NCBI RefSeq assembly: GCF_045635475.1
Contig: NZ_JBJGXI010000020.1
Location: 1 to 64,000 of the forward strand
Source: JBJGXI01 sp045635475
Lineage (GTDB): Bacteria > Bacillota > Bacilli > Bacillales > Amphibacillaceae
Length of the DNA: 64,000 nucleotides
Direction: 5' to 3'
A program made the translations under genes and the position numbers. The notes under the pieces were generated by a model, which searched no databases, was not told the origin of the DNA, and was given only the letters and a program-made list of their open reading frames with translations. This document shows, piece by piece, positions 16,804-26,614 of this stretch; the first letter of the stretch is position 1; the number at the start of each line of letters is the position of its first letter.

Positions 16804-18402
16804 TTACTTTGATGGTTTAGGCGGCTTCTGATTCTGTCCTTTTTCACGTTTTATATCTTTCTGATTAATAAGTCTTGGTCTATTTTCAAGCATTTGAAGC
16901 GGCATTCGAACTAATGAATCCTTCTGATCCTCCGTATTGAATGGGCCCATCGGTGACAGGTAAGGTATTCCAAACGAACGTAGGCTAGTTAAATGCATGA
17001 CCATCACGATAATACCTAAGATAATACCGAATAAACCAAAAGTTGCAGCTAGCGTCATAAACAAGAACCTTATTAATCGAACTGAAAATGACATGTTGTA
17101 GCTTGGTGAAACAAAGCTGCTAATTGCAGTAAGTGATACCACAATTACCATAATTGCTGAAACGATGCCTGCTTCTACAGCTGCTTGACCTAGAATAAGT
17201 GTACCGACGATCGAGATTGCTGACCCAACCGCACGTGGCAGTCTGATTCCTGCTTCACGTAATATTTCAAAGGTGATTTCCATGATTAAAGCTTCCACGT
17301 AAGCCGGGAAAGGGACTCCCTCTCGTTGTGCAGCGATACTGATCAAAAGTGTCGTCGGAATCATCTCTTGATGAAAAGTAGTTACTGCTATATAAGCAGA
17401 TGGTGTTAGCAATGCTAAGAAGAATGCAAAAAATCGTAATAACCTTACTAAACTAGATATATCACTGCGTTGATAATAATCCTCAGGTGATTGAAAAAAA
17501 TCAACAAATAGAGATGGTACTAATAGTGCGAAAGGTGTACCATCCACTAGAATCGCTACTCTACCTTCTAATATACCTGCACTAATAGCGTCGGGCCTCT
17601 CCGAATAATTAATGGTAGGAAATGGTGTGAAGGTTTCGTCTTGTATTAATTGTTCAATATAGCCACTCTCTAATATGCTATCAATGTTAATTTTCTTAAG
17701 TCGTGTCTTTACTTCCTTGACAACTCCATCGTCTACGACTCCGTTTAAATAAGCAATAGCTACACCTGTTTGTGTTTTTTTGCCAATGTTTTGTGTTTCA
17801 ATCCAGAGATTAGGATCTTTAATTCTTCGTCTTATTAAAGCCGTATTTGTTTGAAGTGTTTCCGTAAAGCCATCTTTAGGTCCTCTTACCACTTGTTCAG
17901 AACTTGGCTCTTGGATGCCTCGTTGTTCCCATCCTCTTGATCCGACCACTAAAGCTTCCGAGTATCCATCCAGCATGAGGATGGTTTCACCAGCTAATAA
18001 ATTTTCATATAATTCCTCGAAAGTACTGATTTCTGATAATTCAGCACCTGGTAGTGAACAATCTTTGATTATTTCTAAAAAATTAACTTCTTCTTTTGTA
18101 ATCTGTTCCCCTAAGTCTACTTCTCGAACATCAATCATCAACGTTTTCATGATAAAATTGTGAACTAAATCTTTGTCAACCAATCCATCGGTAAACAGGA
18201 TTAATGCTTCCAGTGGATTATCTTTCCCTATCTTAAATTGTCTTGAGACAATATCATTGCTATGTCCCAATGTTTCCATTACTTGCGACAGGTTTTCCTT
18301 AACAGAATAATTAATGGGCATGTCATGTTGACTAGCTACCGTTTCAGTTGTAGTCGATTGTCTGCTTTTCCTTCTTTTTATCGATGTGAACCGTCTGCTC
18401 AT
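16804..18402 (-). CDS. GerA-family spore germination protein
   Basis: A 532-aa A subunit. A soluble N-terminal domain (to about 300) with DGLVDKDLVHNFIMKTLM and the LLAGETILMLDGY motif precedes five or so membrane helices (PSAYIAVTTFHQEMIPTTLL; YVEALIMEITFEILREAG) and a basic, Lys/Pro-rich C-terminal tail. First gene of the operon, behind GGAG 7 nt before ATG. The promoter is expected to be forespore-specific (sigma G) but I could not identify a convincing one. The germinant is unknown. Confidence 0.93.
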   Translation of the reverse strand: MSRRFTSIKRRKSRQSTTTETVASQHDMPINYSVKENLSQVMETLGHSNDIVSRQFKIGKDNPLEALILFTDGLVDKDLVHNFIMKTLMIDVREVDLGEQITKEEVNFLEIIKDCSLPGAELSEISTFEELYENLLAGETILMLDGYSEALVVGSRGWEQRGIQEPSSEQVVRGPKDGFTETLQTNTALIRRRIKDPNLWIETQNIGKKTQTGVAIAYLNGVVDDGVVKEVKTRLKKINIDSILESGYIEQLIQDETFTPFPTINYSERPDAISAGILEGRVAILVDGTPFALLVPSLFVDFFQSPEDYYQRSDISSLVRLLRFFAFFLALLTPSAYIAVTTFHQEMIPTTLLISIAAQREGVPFPAYVEALIMEITFEILREAGIRLPRAVGSAISIVGTLILGQAAVEAGIVSAIMVIVVSLTAISSFVSPSYNMSFSVRLIRFLFMTLAATFGLFGIILGIIVMVMHLTSLRSFGIPYLSPMGPFNTEDQKDSLVRMPLQMLENRPRLINQKDIKREKGQNQKPPKPSK

Positions 18403-18602
18403 AGATGTACTCCAAACTCTTCATATTATTAGCAGTTTTTTCTGTTTTGGCTTTTTTATGCGAAACTGCGCTATAAAAATAAATTATAAAAGGAAAGAAC
18501 ACTATACCGACCAACTGCAGATGCATTAAAATGTAGATAGTAATATTAGTAATAGAGGTTGTTCAAAAAGGGACCAATAATGACTAACGAGGAGGCGTTT
18601 TT

Positions 18603-19805
18603 ATGAAAGTCGAACCATTAACCATAACTCGACTAGCAATGTTCTGGTTGATTTGCTATGTCTATTTCACCATGGGGTATGGAGGACCAGCTTATTTACA
18701 TATCGCTGTTATTTTAATTACTTGTGTGTTTACATTGAATCATTTTCTACTATTTTCAGCAATTGGTTCTAAACTACTTGTCTTTATTTGTTTAGTTGAT
18801 GTTTCCATGTCTACTATATTAAATTTTATGTTTCCTGGGACAATTTATTTAATCTTATTCGGCGTAATTGCTGTAACTGTTTCCTTATTTACAGGTAATA
18901 AAAAAATCCTTGGTTCCTTCATGGCACTATTTTTTCTAATTTGGCTTATTAACATTGTTATTTCTTATTTGCGTACAAATGAAGTCTTATTATTAGATGA
19001 TTTGATTAGCTTCTCATTTATCATTTTCGGTTCGATTGTAGGTCGCTTAATTTACCAGTTACATGCTGCCCAAAAACAAATAAAAGATCAATACGGTCAA
19101 TTAAATGATTCGCATTTTGCATTAAAGGATGCACATGAACAATTACAACATTACTCTAGGCAAGTTGAGGCCTTAACCGTCGTTCAAGAGCGTAATCGAA
19201 TTGCCAGAGAGATTCATGATACAGTCGGACATAAAATGACCGCACTATTAGTTCAACTAAGGCTAGCAAAGGAATTGCAAAGTCAACAAACTGATCAAGC
19301 CAGTGATACACTAGTAACTTGTGAACAATTGGCTAAGGATGCCTTACAGGAAATTCGTCTTTCCGTACAAACCCTTCATGAAAAAGAAGATGACTATAAA
19401 GGTGTTATCGCTAACATCCGTGCGATATTAGAAAATTATCAATCTACAACAGGACTAGAGTCTGAATTAGAAATCAAAGGGGATCCGGCGAACATTCCAA
19501 TATCAATTCAACCTATAATCACTCGAATGATTCAGGAAACCATTACAAATGCCGTACGTCACGGTCAAGCGGAGAATTGTCAAGTAACGATCGACATTGA
19601 TGCCGATGCAATAACGGTTAGCGTGAAAGATGATGGTGCAGGTGCGAACCATGTTGAGCCTGGATTCGGCTTAATTACAATGCGCGAACGGGTTATCGAG
19701 CATGGAGGGAATATTTCGTTTGAAGGCATAGCTGGACAAGGATTCACTGTTCAGGCAAAGTTTCCACAAAAATCGATGAAATGGAAGATTGGTGGTGTAT
19801 CATGA
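18603..19805 (+). CDS. lnrJ: NarL-family sensor histidine kinase, LnrJ-like
   Basis: A 400-aa kinase with five or six N-terminal helices, a short coiled coil (about 150-185), and a HisKA_3 domain with RNRIAREIHDTVGHKMTALL, then a HATPase domain (ITNAVRHG; DDGAG; GFGLITMRERV). Size, gene order and partner genes match B. subtilis LnrJ (YfiJ, 400 aa), which senses linearmycin-type polyenes and activates the exporter LnrLMN. The gene overlaps the response regulator by ATGA. GAGGAGG precedes the ATG. Orthology is inferred from synteny and length. Confidence 0.75.
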   Translation: MKVEPLTITRLAMFWLICYVYFTMGYGGPAYLHIAVILITCVFTLNHFLLFSAIGSKLLVFICLVDVSMSTILNFMFPGTIYLILFGVIAVTVSLFTGNKKILGSFMALFFLIWLINIVISYLRTNEVLLLDDLISFSFIIFGSIVGRLIYQLHAAQKQIKDQYGQLNDSHFALKDAHEQLQHYSRQVEALTVVQERNRIAREIHDTVGHKMTALLVQLRLAKELQSQQTDQASDTLVTCEQLAKDALQEIRLSVQTLHEKEDDYKGVIANIRAILENYQSTTGLESELEIKGDPANIPISIQPIITRMIQETITNAVRHGQAENCQVTIDIDADAITVSVKDDGAGANHVEPGFGLITMRERVIEHGGNISFEGIAGQGFTVQAKFPQKSMKWKIGGVS

Positions 19806-20470
19806 TCAAACTATTAATTGTTGATGATCAACAGCTTATGCGTGATGGATTAGCTTCCATCCTGCAACTAAAACAAGGATTAGAAGTTATCGGTGTTGCC
19901 TCAGATGGTTTAGAAGCTTTTGAAAAAGTAAAAGAGTTGCTGCCTGATATCGTATTAATGGATATTCGCATGCCAGGTACCAATGGTGTTGACGGTACAA
20001 AACTTATCTATAACACATTTCCCAATGTGAAAATTCTGATGCTGACGACCTTTAAAGATAGTGAATTAATCTTTGATGCTTTAAAAGAAGGAGCAAGTGG
20101 ATATTTATTAAAGGACATGCCTACAGACGGGATCGTGCAGGCGATTAATACGGTTCATGCTGGTGGTGTAGTGTTACCGCAAGATGTGACTAAACAAATG
20201 ATGGAAGAAATTAATTACGGAAAATCTCCAGCACATCATCACATCGATGAAAGGTCATCGCTTGTCAAAGCGTTGACAGAAAGAGAAGTAGAAGTATTAA
20301 AGTTATTAGGACTTGGCTTAAATAATAAAGAAATTGCTGAAAAGCTATTTATTACCGAAGGAACGGTAAAGAATCATGTATCAAACTTAATAAGTAAGCT
20401 CGAAGTCCGCGACCGTACGCAAGCAGCCATTTATGCTGTCCGGTACCGCGTTACCAACTTTGATACATGA
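19802..20470 (+). CDS. lnrK: NarL/FixJ-family response regulator, LnrK-like
   Basis: A 222-aa regulator: receiver domain with D8/D9, phosphoacceptor D54 (LMDIRMPG) and K in LLKDMP, then a LuxR-type helix-turn-helix (LTEREVEVLKLLGLGLNNKEI...GTVKNHVSNLISKL). The ATG at 19802 overlaps the kinase stop (ATGA); the longer open frame from 19781 is rejected because it would bury the family start MIKLLIVDD. Expected to activate the exporter genes 140 bp downstream. A terminator follows, so the exporter has its own promoter or is reached by readthrough. Confidence 0.85.
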   Translation: MIKLLIVDDQQLMRDGLASILQLKQGLEVIGVASDGLEAFEKVKELLPDIVLMDIRMPGTNGVDGTKLIYNTFPNVKILMLTTFKDSELIFDALKEGASGYLLKDMPTDGIVQAINTVHAGGVVLPQDVTKQMMEEINYGKSPAHHHIDERSSLVKALTEREVEVLKLLGLGLNNKEIAEKLFITEGTVKNHVSNLISKLEVRDRTQAAIYAVRYRVTNFDT

Positions 20471-20494
20471 CTTTTAGCATAGCTAAGCTAGCCC

Positions 20495-20522
20495 AAACGA
20501 CAGAGTGATCTGTCGTTTTTTT
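20495..20522 (+). terminator. Terminator between two-component and exporter genes
   Basis: AAACGACAG (20495-20503) pairs with CTGTCGTTT (20510-20518), followed by TTTT. The exporter genes begin 88 bp later. Confidence 0.85.
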
Positions 20523-20609
20523 GTGTCAAAAATCTACCTGAAGCTAGATGGCAAAGCGTATTAAGCTAGTTACAATTTAAGTAATCAAATGATGGAGGCG
20601 AGCTTAATC

Positions 20610-21545
20610 ATGTTACAAGTAAAGCAAATATCAAAAAGCTATGGTAAAAAACAGATTGTTGATCACATCTCTTTTTCTGTAAATAAAGGAGAAGCATTTG
20701 GACTTTTAGGTCCCAACGGTGCTGGTAAATCCACAACCATATCCATGATTTGCGGACTTATTGATGCTGATCAAGGCGCAATAGAAATTGATGGATTATC
20801 GATAAATAAACATACCAACGAGATTAAACGTAAAATCGGCATCGTTCCGCAGGATATCGCCCTTTATCCTACAATGTCTGCACGGGATAATCTTATTTTC
20901 TGGGGCAAGATGTATGGTCTATCCTCAAAATCAGCGAAAAACAGAGCAAATCAAGTGCTAGCACTCGTTGGTTTAGAAGAACGTGCAAAAGATAAAATTG
21001 AAACATTTTCTGGAGGAATGAAACGCCGAATTAACATTGGAGCTGCATTAATGCATGAGCCTGAACTACTCATAATGGATGAACCAACTGTCGGTATTGA
21101 TCCGCAATCGAGAAATCATATTTTAGACACAGTCAAGCAATTAAACCAACAAGGGGTCACCGTCATCTACACGAGTCACTATATGGAAGAAGTTGAATTT
21201 TTATGTAATCGGATTGGAATCATCGACAACGGACAGATGATTGCAATCGGTACAAAAACAGATTTGTGTAACCGTCTCTCGAATGGATCATTCATTCATT
21301 TAACAGTAGCTGATCATAATCAAAAATTAATTGATGAGATAGAAGCATTAGATTGTGTAACAAAAGTCATCAATAAAGAAAATGGAACAACCCTTGAAAT
21401 AATAGTGCCTGATCCTAAAATAGCACTTGGTCGTATTGTTACGCAGGCTTCTGCGCTCGGTATTAACGTAGTATCTGTCCACGTGAAAGAACCAAATTTA
21501 GAATCGTTATTTTTGCAATTAACCGGACGATCATTAAGGGATTAA
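20610..21545 (+). CDS. lnrL: ABC exporter ATP-binding protein, LnrL-like
   Basis: A 311-aa ATPase: Walker A GPNGAGKS, Q-loop PQD, signature FSGGMKRR, Walker B LLIMDEPTVGID, and an H-loop SHYMEE, plus a C-terminal extension of about 90 residues as in drug-exporter DrrA-type ATPases. LnrL of B. subtilis has 311 aa too. The frame is open from 20589, but the ATG at 20610 follows GGAGG and begins the family-typical MLQVKQISKSYG. It powers the two permeases downstream in the same operon. Confidence 0.85.
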   Translation: MLQVKQISKSYGKKQIVDHISFSVNKGEAFGLLGPNGAGKSTTISMICGLIDADQGAIEIDGLSINKHTNEIKRKIGIVPQDIALYPTMSARDNLIFWGKMYGLSSKSAKNRANQVLALVGLEERAKDKIETFSGGMKRRINIGAALMHEPELLIMDEPTVGIDPQSRNHILDTVKQLNQQGVTVIYTSHYMEEVEFLCNRIGIIDNGQMIAIGTKTDLCNRLSNGSFIHLTVADHNQKLIDEIEALDCVTKVINKENGTTLEIIVPDPKIALGRIVTQASALGINVVSVHVKEPNLESLFLQLTGRSLRD

Positions 21546-21559
21546 GGAGGAATTGAAGA

Positions 21560-22765
21560 ATGAGGAGTTTAACGATTGCTGGCAAAGACCTGCTGATTCG
21601 GCTAACAGATTGGAAAGGCTTTGTCACTATGCTACTATTACCAGTTATCTTAACCGCCATTTTAGGATCGGCGCTCAGCAGTGCTTTTAGTGATGATGGT
21701 GCGTTGCCAGAGACAGTTGTTGGCATTTATGTTGATGATCATGACGAAATGGGCGAAAGATTTGTTGAAGATGTATTGATGAGTGATCAATTAGAAGAAC
21801 AATTTACTGTACACATGCTAGAAAGTTCGGATCAAATCGAGACACAATTGTTAGAACAATCGATTGATGTTGGTATTCATTTTCCCTCATCATGGTGGGA
21901 AGCCTTACTAGAAGGGTCTTCACCTAACGTTAAAATAATGTCTACTGCTGACCAACAATTGCAATCTAATATTGTCCAATCCATGCTCGACTCCTATGTA
22001 ACCAGAATATCTACTATAGCAATGAGTATCGATACGGTAGTGCATGATATTGCTGCACAAACAAGAAGCACAGCGATTGATCCAAATGCATTCGCATCAT
22101 CATTACGTATATCTCTTGAAAAAGTGGCTTCTGAAGATATTGAAATAGGCAATAACCAATCTACAGATGAAATTTCCCTAAGTGGTATGCAATATTATGC
22201 TGCAGCAATGGGGGCGATGTTTTTATTATTTAACATTACCGTTGGGGCAAAGTCTTTTATAGAAGAGCGATCAACCGAAACATTTGCACGGCTGTTAGTT
22301 GCTCCTATAAACAAAAAGACAATTATCATCGGAAAATGGTTAGGCACGTTTTATTTTAGTTTGTTGCAATTTGTTGTGTTTGTGCTGTCCACTCATTTTC
22401 TATTTGATGTAAATTGGGGTAGTAACTTATATCAATTGGCTGTAATTGCTGTTACCTATTCCATTTCAGTTGCAGGACTTTCCATGTTAATTGCTACGAT
22501 ATTTACTAGCGAAAAATCAATCGACACGATTGGTGGTTTAGGTATTCAAGTACTTGCACTGTTAGGTGGGTCGATGCTGCCAATTTCTTTATTTCCTGAT
22601 AGCTTACTTGCACTCGCTAATTTAACACCGAATAAATGGGCTTTATCAAGTCTTCTAGATGTTATGTCAGGAACTACATGGAACTCACTATTATTGCCTA
22701 TGGCAATATTGTTATTGGTTGGTTTTATATCTATGATTTACGGCTCATTTAAATTAAAAATATAA
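21560..22765 (+). CDS. lnrM: ABC-2 permease, LnrM-like
   Basis: A 401-aa ABC-2 permease. One N-terminal helix (TMLLLPVILTAILGSALSSA), a large extracytoplasmic domain (about 45-205), then five helices with the family ERSTETFARLLVAPINKKTIIIGKW coupling segment. AAGGAGG precedes the ATG by 10 nt. Pairs with the next gene to form a heterodimeric channel. Confidence 0.82.
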   Translation: MRSLTIAGKDLLIRLTDWKGFVTMLLLPVILTAILGSALSSAFSDDGALPETVVGIYVDDHDEMGERFVEDVLMSDQLEEQFTVHMLESSDQIETQLLEQSIDVGIHFPSSWWEALLEGSSPNVKIMSTADQQLQSNIVQSMLDSYVTRISTIAMSIDTVVHDIAAQTRSTAIDPNAFASSLRISLEKVASEDIEIGNNQSTDEISLSGMQYYAAAMGAMFLLFNITVGAKSFIEERSTETFARLLVAPINKKTIIIGKWLGTFYFSLLQFVVFVLSTHFLFDVNWGSNLYQLAVIAVTYSISVAGLSMLIATIFTSEKSIDTIGGLGIQVLALLGGSMLPISLFPDSLLALANLTPNKWALSSLLDVMSGTTWNSLLLPMAILLLVGFISMIYGSFKLKI

Positions 22766-22781
22766 CAAGGAGGACACCAAC

Positions 22782-23936
22782 ATGAAAAAAGTATGGGCAC
22801 TTGCTAGCTTTGAATGGAAGCGTGTATTTGTTAAGCCACAATCCTATTTAATTATGTTTGCCATGCCGTTGTTGTTTACATTTATGTTCGGAAGTTTATT
22901 TCAAGGTAGTACTGCTAATCTTCCCACGATAGCGATAGTTGATCAAGAAGATAACAATCTTTCTAGATCACTGATCGATCAATTAGAAGAAAAACAAATG
23001 ATGGAAATACTCTCCCTATCACTAGAAGAAGCAGAAAAACAGTTCGAAGACAACCAACTTTCAGGCATTATTAACATACAGCAAGGATATCAAGACGCGA
23101 TTGTTGCAGGTGAGGTACCAACTGTTGCATTTCAGCACGCACCTGCTTTTAATGAAGCGATGACAATCAATCAAATTGTTTCCGATCAAATAAGAAGTGA
23201 ACGAATGCTTGTCGAAGCATCTATAAGCTGGGGTGAGGCAACTGCTACCTCCTGGGAAAATCAGTATAAAATCTTGTCCAATCAATATGACGAAAGATTC
23301 ACTATCAGCGAACAAATAACTTTCGCGAAAAATAATCAACCCTCCATGGACAATATCTCATCAAGGTCAGCGGGATTTGCGATTATGTTTGTTATGATCG
23401 TTATCATGAGTGTTGCCGGAACACTACTTGATGCTCAAAAAACAGGAGTCTGGCTTCGTTTACTAGCAACACCAACAACACGCTTACAATTATTAAATGG
23501 CTATTTACTTGCTTTCTTTCTTATCGGGTGGATGCAATTTGCAATATTAATGTTGTTATCAAGCTGGCTGTTTGATGTATATTGGGGCAACTTAGCTGCG
23601 GTTAGTGTATTAGTATCTGCTTTATTGCTCTGTGTTGTCGGGTTAGCCTTATTGATTGGCAGTTTTGCCAAAACCTCTGAGCAACAGTCCGTGCTTGGAA
23701 ACGTTGTGATCATTTCCACTTGTATGCTAGCAGGGGTCTATTGGCCACTTGAGATTGTACCATCTTTTATGCAAACCATTGCGGAATTTATTCCACAAAC
23801 GTGGGCAATGAAAGGGTTCAACGAAGTGATTGCACGAGGAGGTTCACTTTTGGACATAACTTTACCAATTATTATCTTACTGGCTTTTTCTGCAGTATTT
23901 TTATTAATTGGTTCTTTGCGAGTAAAATTTGATTAA
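22782..23936 (+). CDS. lnrN: ABC-2 permease, LnrN-like
   Basis: A 384-aa ABC-2 permease with the same layout as its neighbour: N-terminal helix (YLIMFAMPLLFTFMFGSL), extracytoplasmic domain, then five C-terminal helices beginning FAIMFVMIVIMSV, with the coupling segment TGVWLRLLATPTTRLQLLNGY. LnrN of B. subtilis is 385 aa. AAGGAGG lies 8 nt before the ATG. Last gene of the exporter operon, followed by a strong terminator. Confidence 0.82.
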   Translation: MKKVWALASFEWKRVFVKPQSYLIMFAMPLLFTFMFGSLFQGSTANLPTIAIVDQEDNNLSRSLIDQLEEKQMMEILSLSLEEAEKQFEDNQLSGIINIQQGYQDAIVAGEVPTVAFQHAPAFNEAMTINQIVSDQIRSERMLVEASISWGEATATSWENQYKILSNQYDERFTISEQITFAKNNQPSMDNISSRSAGFAIMFVMIVIMSVAGTLLDAQKTGVWLRLLATPTTRLQLLNGYLLAFFLIGWMQFAILMLLSSWLFDVYWGNLAAVSVLVSALLLCVVGLALLIGSFAKTSEQQSVLGNVVIISTCMLAGVYWPLEIVPSFMQTIAEFIPQTWAMKGFNEVIARGGSLLDITLPIIILLAFSAVFLLIGSLRVKFD

Positions 23937-23943
23937 TTAGAGT

Positions 23944-23980
23944 AAAGGTGCTTCTTGCATATAGAAGCACCTTTTGTTTT
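23944..23980 (+). terminator. Terminator of the Lnr-like exporter operon
   Basis: AAAGGTGCTTC (23944-23954) and GAAGCACCTTT (23964-23974) form an 11-bp perfect stem, followed by TGTTTTT. Confidence 0.9.
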
Positions 23981-24073
23981 TAGTAATCTAATTACTTATA
24001 TATTTACGCTTTTTAGGAATCATATATCTTAAGCCAACATTTGAAACTATACGTACTTATAAGGATTGGTCAT

Positions 24074-24589
24074 ATGCATGTAGCAATTGCTCTTTTTGTG
24101 ATATTTGCAGTTTGGCGCTGGGGAGATTGGAAAAACTGGGAAAAGTATCATGCGGTTATGCTTTATTTTGCAATTGGAAATTTAACTTATAATTTTCTAA
24201 CTGCTAGCTATTTCCTCTGGCGACTTGACGCAGATTTAATTTCTAATCACACGCTCACAGAAATGTTATACACATTTATCATTTTCCCTGGTTCTGCGAT
24301 GTTATTTATTTATCATTATCCAAAAAGTCGATGGAAAATAATTCGACATTACGCTTACTGGATATTTATATATGCAGGAATTGAATTAATTATGGTCTTT
24401 ACTGGGCATATTGAGTACCAATATGGATGGAATTGGTATTGGTCAGCCGGATTTGATGTTTTTATGTTTCCAATGCTGCAGTTGTTCTACAAGCGACCTC
24501 TAATTGCATATGTAATATCAGTGCCAATAGCCATTTTCTTTATTTGGTATTTCAATGTTCCAGTTCATCTTCCTGTTGAGGAACGATAG
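24074..24589 (+). CDS. CBO0543-family membrane protein
   Basis: A 171-aa protein with five predicted helices and many aromatic residues. The N-terminal WRWGDWKNWEKYHAVMLYFAIGNLTYNFL and the C-terminal GFDVFMFPMLQLFYKRPLIAY resemble the CBO0543 family of Firmicutes, whose function is unknown. The frame is open from a TTG at 24041, but AAGGA 8 nt before the ATG at 24074 decides the start. Monocistronic. Confidence 0.72.
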   Translation: MHVAIALFVIFAVWRWGDWKNWEKYHAVMLYFAIGNLTYNFLTASYFLWRLDADLISNHTLTEMLYTFIIFPGSAMLFIYHYPKSRWKIIRHYAYWIFIYAGIELIMVFTGHIEYQYGWNWYWSAGFDVFMFPMLQLFYKRPLIAYVISVPIAIFFIWYFNVPVHLPVEER

Positions 24590-24710
24590 CTTCTTATAGT
24601 TGAATACGAATGGAGAACTGATTCATTAAGGTTTGTGCATTCCTCCTATGTTTATTAATTTTCTAACTTGGAAATAGACAAAATATGTAGAAACTATTAG
24701 GAGGCTAATC

Positions 24711-25004
24711 TTGAGAAGCAGATCAATCATTATTTACTTAATCAACATTGTGATCGGTATTGCACAATTAATATTGGGATTACGAATTATACTAAAATTA
24801 TTTGGAGCAAACAAAACTGCACCTTTTGTGCAATGGATTTATGAAACGAGCGCACCTTTACTTTACCCATTTGAGGGAATCTTCCCATCGGCAGCGTTAG
24901 AGGGTAGGTTTGTGATTGAATTTTCCGCACTATTTGCAGTTATTATCTATTCCCTTATCGGGTACTTCTTAACTAAACTTATTATTATGTTTGATGAGAA
25001 ATAA
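24711..25004 (+). CDS. YggT family membrane protein
   Basis: A 97-aa protein with two membrane segments (about 5-28 and 68-92) and the YggT pattern LGLRIILKLFGANKTAPFVQWIYETSAPLLYPFEGIFP. The start is TTG with AGGAGG 6 nt upstream. YggT proteins have unclear roles, often linked with cell division or osmotic shock. It lies 195 bp before the CNNM gene with no shared signals seen. Confidence 0.82.
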   Translation: MRSRSIIIYLINIVIGIAQLILGLRIILKLFGANKTAPFVQWIYETSAPLLYPFEGIFPSAALEGRFVIEFSALFAVIIYSLIGYFLTKLIIMFDEK

Positions 25005-25198
25005 TTTTGTAGGCTTTCTATTTCATGAGATTGCACGGATTTGAATAAAAAGCATTCTTATTTTAACACATTGGACAAGCTCATTTTAGTGACACGATCC
25101 ACGTGATTTCTGATTTAAAAAGCAGTTATTAGATAAAGCTACTATAAGAATTTGGTACCCATAGAAGCATTCACAAATTCGAAGGAGGTTAAAGGTAA

Positions 25199-26494
25199 TT
25201 GTTAACCATAAACCTATTACTCATACTTTTATTAATTGCTCTCACAGCTTTTTTTGTTGCAACCGAATTCGCTATCGTCAAGATTAGAATGTCAAAAATT
25301 GATCACTTAATTGCAGAAGGTAAAAAAGGTGCAGTATCAGCAAAAAAAGTAGTTTCACACTTGGATGAATATTTATCAGCATGTCAACTAGGTATTACGG
25401 TTACAGCGTTAGGACTTGGTTGGCTTGGTGAACCGACCGTTGAGAAATTACTCCTCCCCCTGTTTGATCAGATTAACTTAAATGAATCACTGACACACCT
25501 ATTATCGTTTGGCATTGCCTTTGCCTTAGTGACGTTTCTACATGTTGTAGTTGGAGAACTAGCCCCAAAAACAGTTGCTATCCAAAGAGCTGAAGCGATT
25601 ACCCTTTTTTGTTCTAAGCCAATTATCATCTTTTATAAAATTATGTATCCGTTTATTTGGTTTTTAAACGGATCAGCACGCTTGTTAGTAGGTATATTTG
25701 GCCTTAAATCAGCTTCTGAACATGAATTAGCGCATTCAGAGGAAGAGCTTCGTATTTTGTTATCGGAAAGCTATAAAAGTGGGGAAATTAATAAAAATGA
25801 ATTAAAATACGTAAACAACATTTTTGAATTTGATCAAAGAATTGCGAAAGAGGTCATGGTTCCTCGCACCGGCATTGTTAGTATCTCCATTCATGCAACA
25901 CTAGAAGATGTGATTAGTATAATTAGGAATGAAAGATACACACGCTATCCGGTAGTCGATGGTGACAAAGATAACATCTTAGGTTTTATTAATATGAAAG
26001 AATTCTTATCGGATCAATTTATCCAGGAGAATAACGAATTAGATCTATCCGCTTTTATTAATCCAGTCATTCGTGTCATTGAAACGATTCCCATCCATGA
26101 TTTATTAGTTAAAATGCAAAAAAAACGAATGCATTTAGCAGTTTTGATTGATGAATATGGCGGTACATCCGGTTTAGTTACAGTCGAAGATATCCTTGAG
26201 GAAATCGTTGGCGAAATACTGGATGAGTTCGATGAAGATGAGATCCCAGAAGTACAAAAAATTAATAAGGATCATTATATCCTGGATGCGCGGTTACTTA
26301 TTGACCATGTGAATAATCTATTAGATATCAAAATTCATGGTGAAGAAATCGACACACTCGGTGGTTGGGTTTTAACAGAAAACACAGATGTGCAAATTGG
26401 CTCCATTATTGAAAAGCACGGCTATTTATTTACAGTAAAAGAAAGCGATGGCCACCATATTAAATATGTTGAAGTACAAAAGAAGAAAGCATAA
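25199..26494 (+). CDS. CNNM/CBS-domain membrane protein (HlyC/CorC family)
   Basis: A 431-aa protein: CNNM/DUF21 transmembrane domain (1-200) with FFVATEFAIVKIRMS and VVGELAPKTVAIQ, two CBS domains (about 205-330) including EVMVPRTGIVSI and LIDEYGGTSGLVTVEDILEEIVGEI, and a C-terminal CorC_HlyC domain. Homologues such as S. aureus MpfA and B. subtilis YhdP/YugS are implicated in Mg2+ efflux; the older name hemolysin is misleading. The start is TTG, behind AAGGAGG 10 nt upstream. An AAAGCATAAG/CTTATGCTTT hairpin (26486-26513) at the stop may terminate it. Confidence 0.88.
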   Translation: MLTINLLLILLLIALTAFFVATEFAIVKIRMSKIDHLIAEGKKGAVSAKKVVSHLDEYLSACQLGITVTALGLGWLGEPTVEKLLLPLFDQINLNESLTHLLSFGIAFALVTFLHVVVGELAPKTVAIQRAEAITLFCSKPIIIFYKIMYPFIWFLNGSARLLVGIFGLKSASEHELAHSEEELRILLSESYKSGEINKNELKYVNNIFEFDQRIAKEVMVPRTGIVSISIHATLEDVISIIRNERYTRYPVVDGDKDNILGFINMKEFLSDQFIQENNELDLSAFINPVIRVIETIPIHDLLVKMQKKRMHLAVLIDEYGGTSGLVTVEDILEEIVGEILDEFDEDEIPEVQKINKDHYILDARLLIDHVNNLLDIKIHGEEIDTLGGWVLTENTDVQIGSIIEKHGYLFTVKESDGHHIKYVEVQKKKA

Positions 26495-26513
26495 GAATCA
26501 GAACTTATGCTTT
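26486..26513 (+). terminator. Probable terminator after CNNM gene
   Basis: AAAGCATAAG (26486-26495) and CTTATGCTTT (26504-26513) form a perfect 10-bp stem that overlaps the stop codon. The T tract is short, so efficiency is uncertain. Confidence 0.55.
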
Positions 26514-26614
26514 CAGTTATCATGTAGGCAAGTCAATTTCATTTTACTAATTTATTGTTGTTCACATTCTCTTATTCCCCAAACTCCGTGATTATGAATT
26601 TGACTCACTTATCC

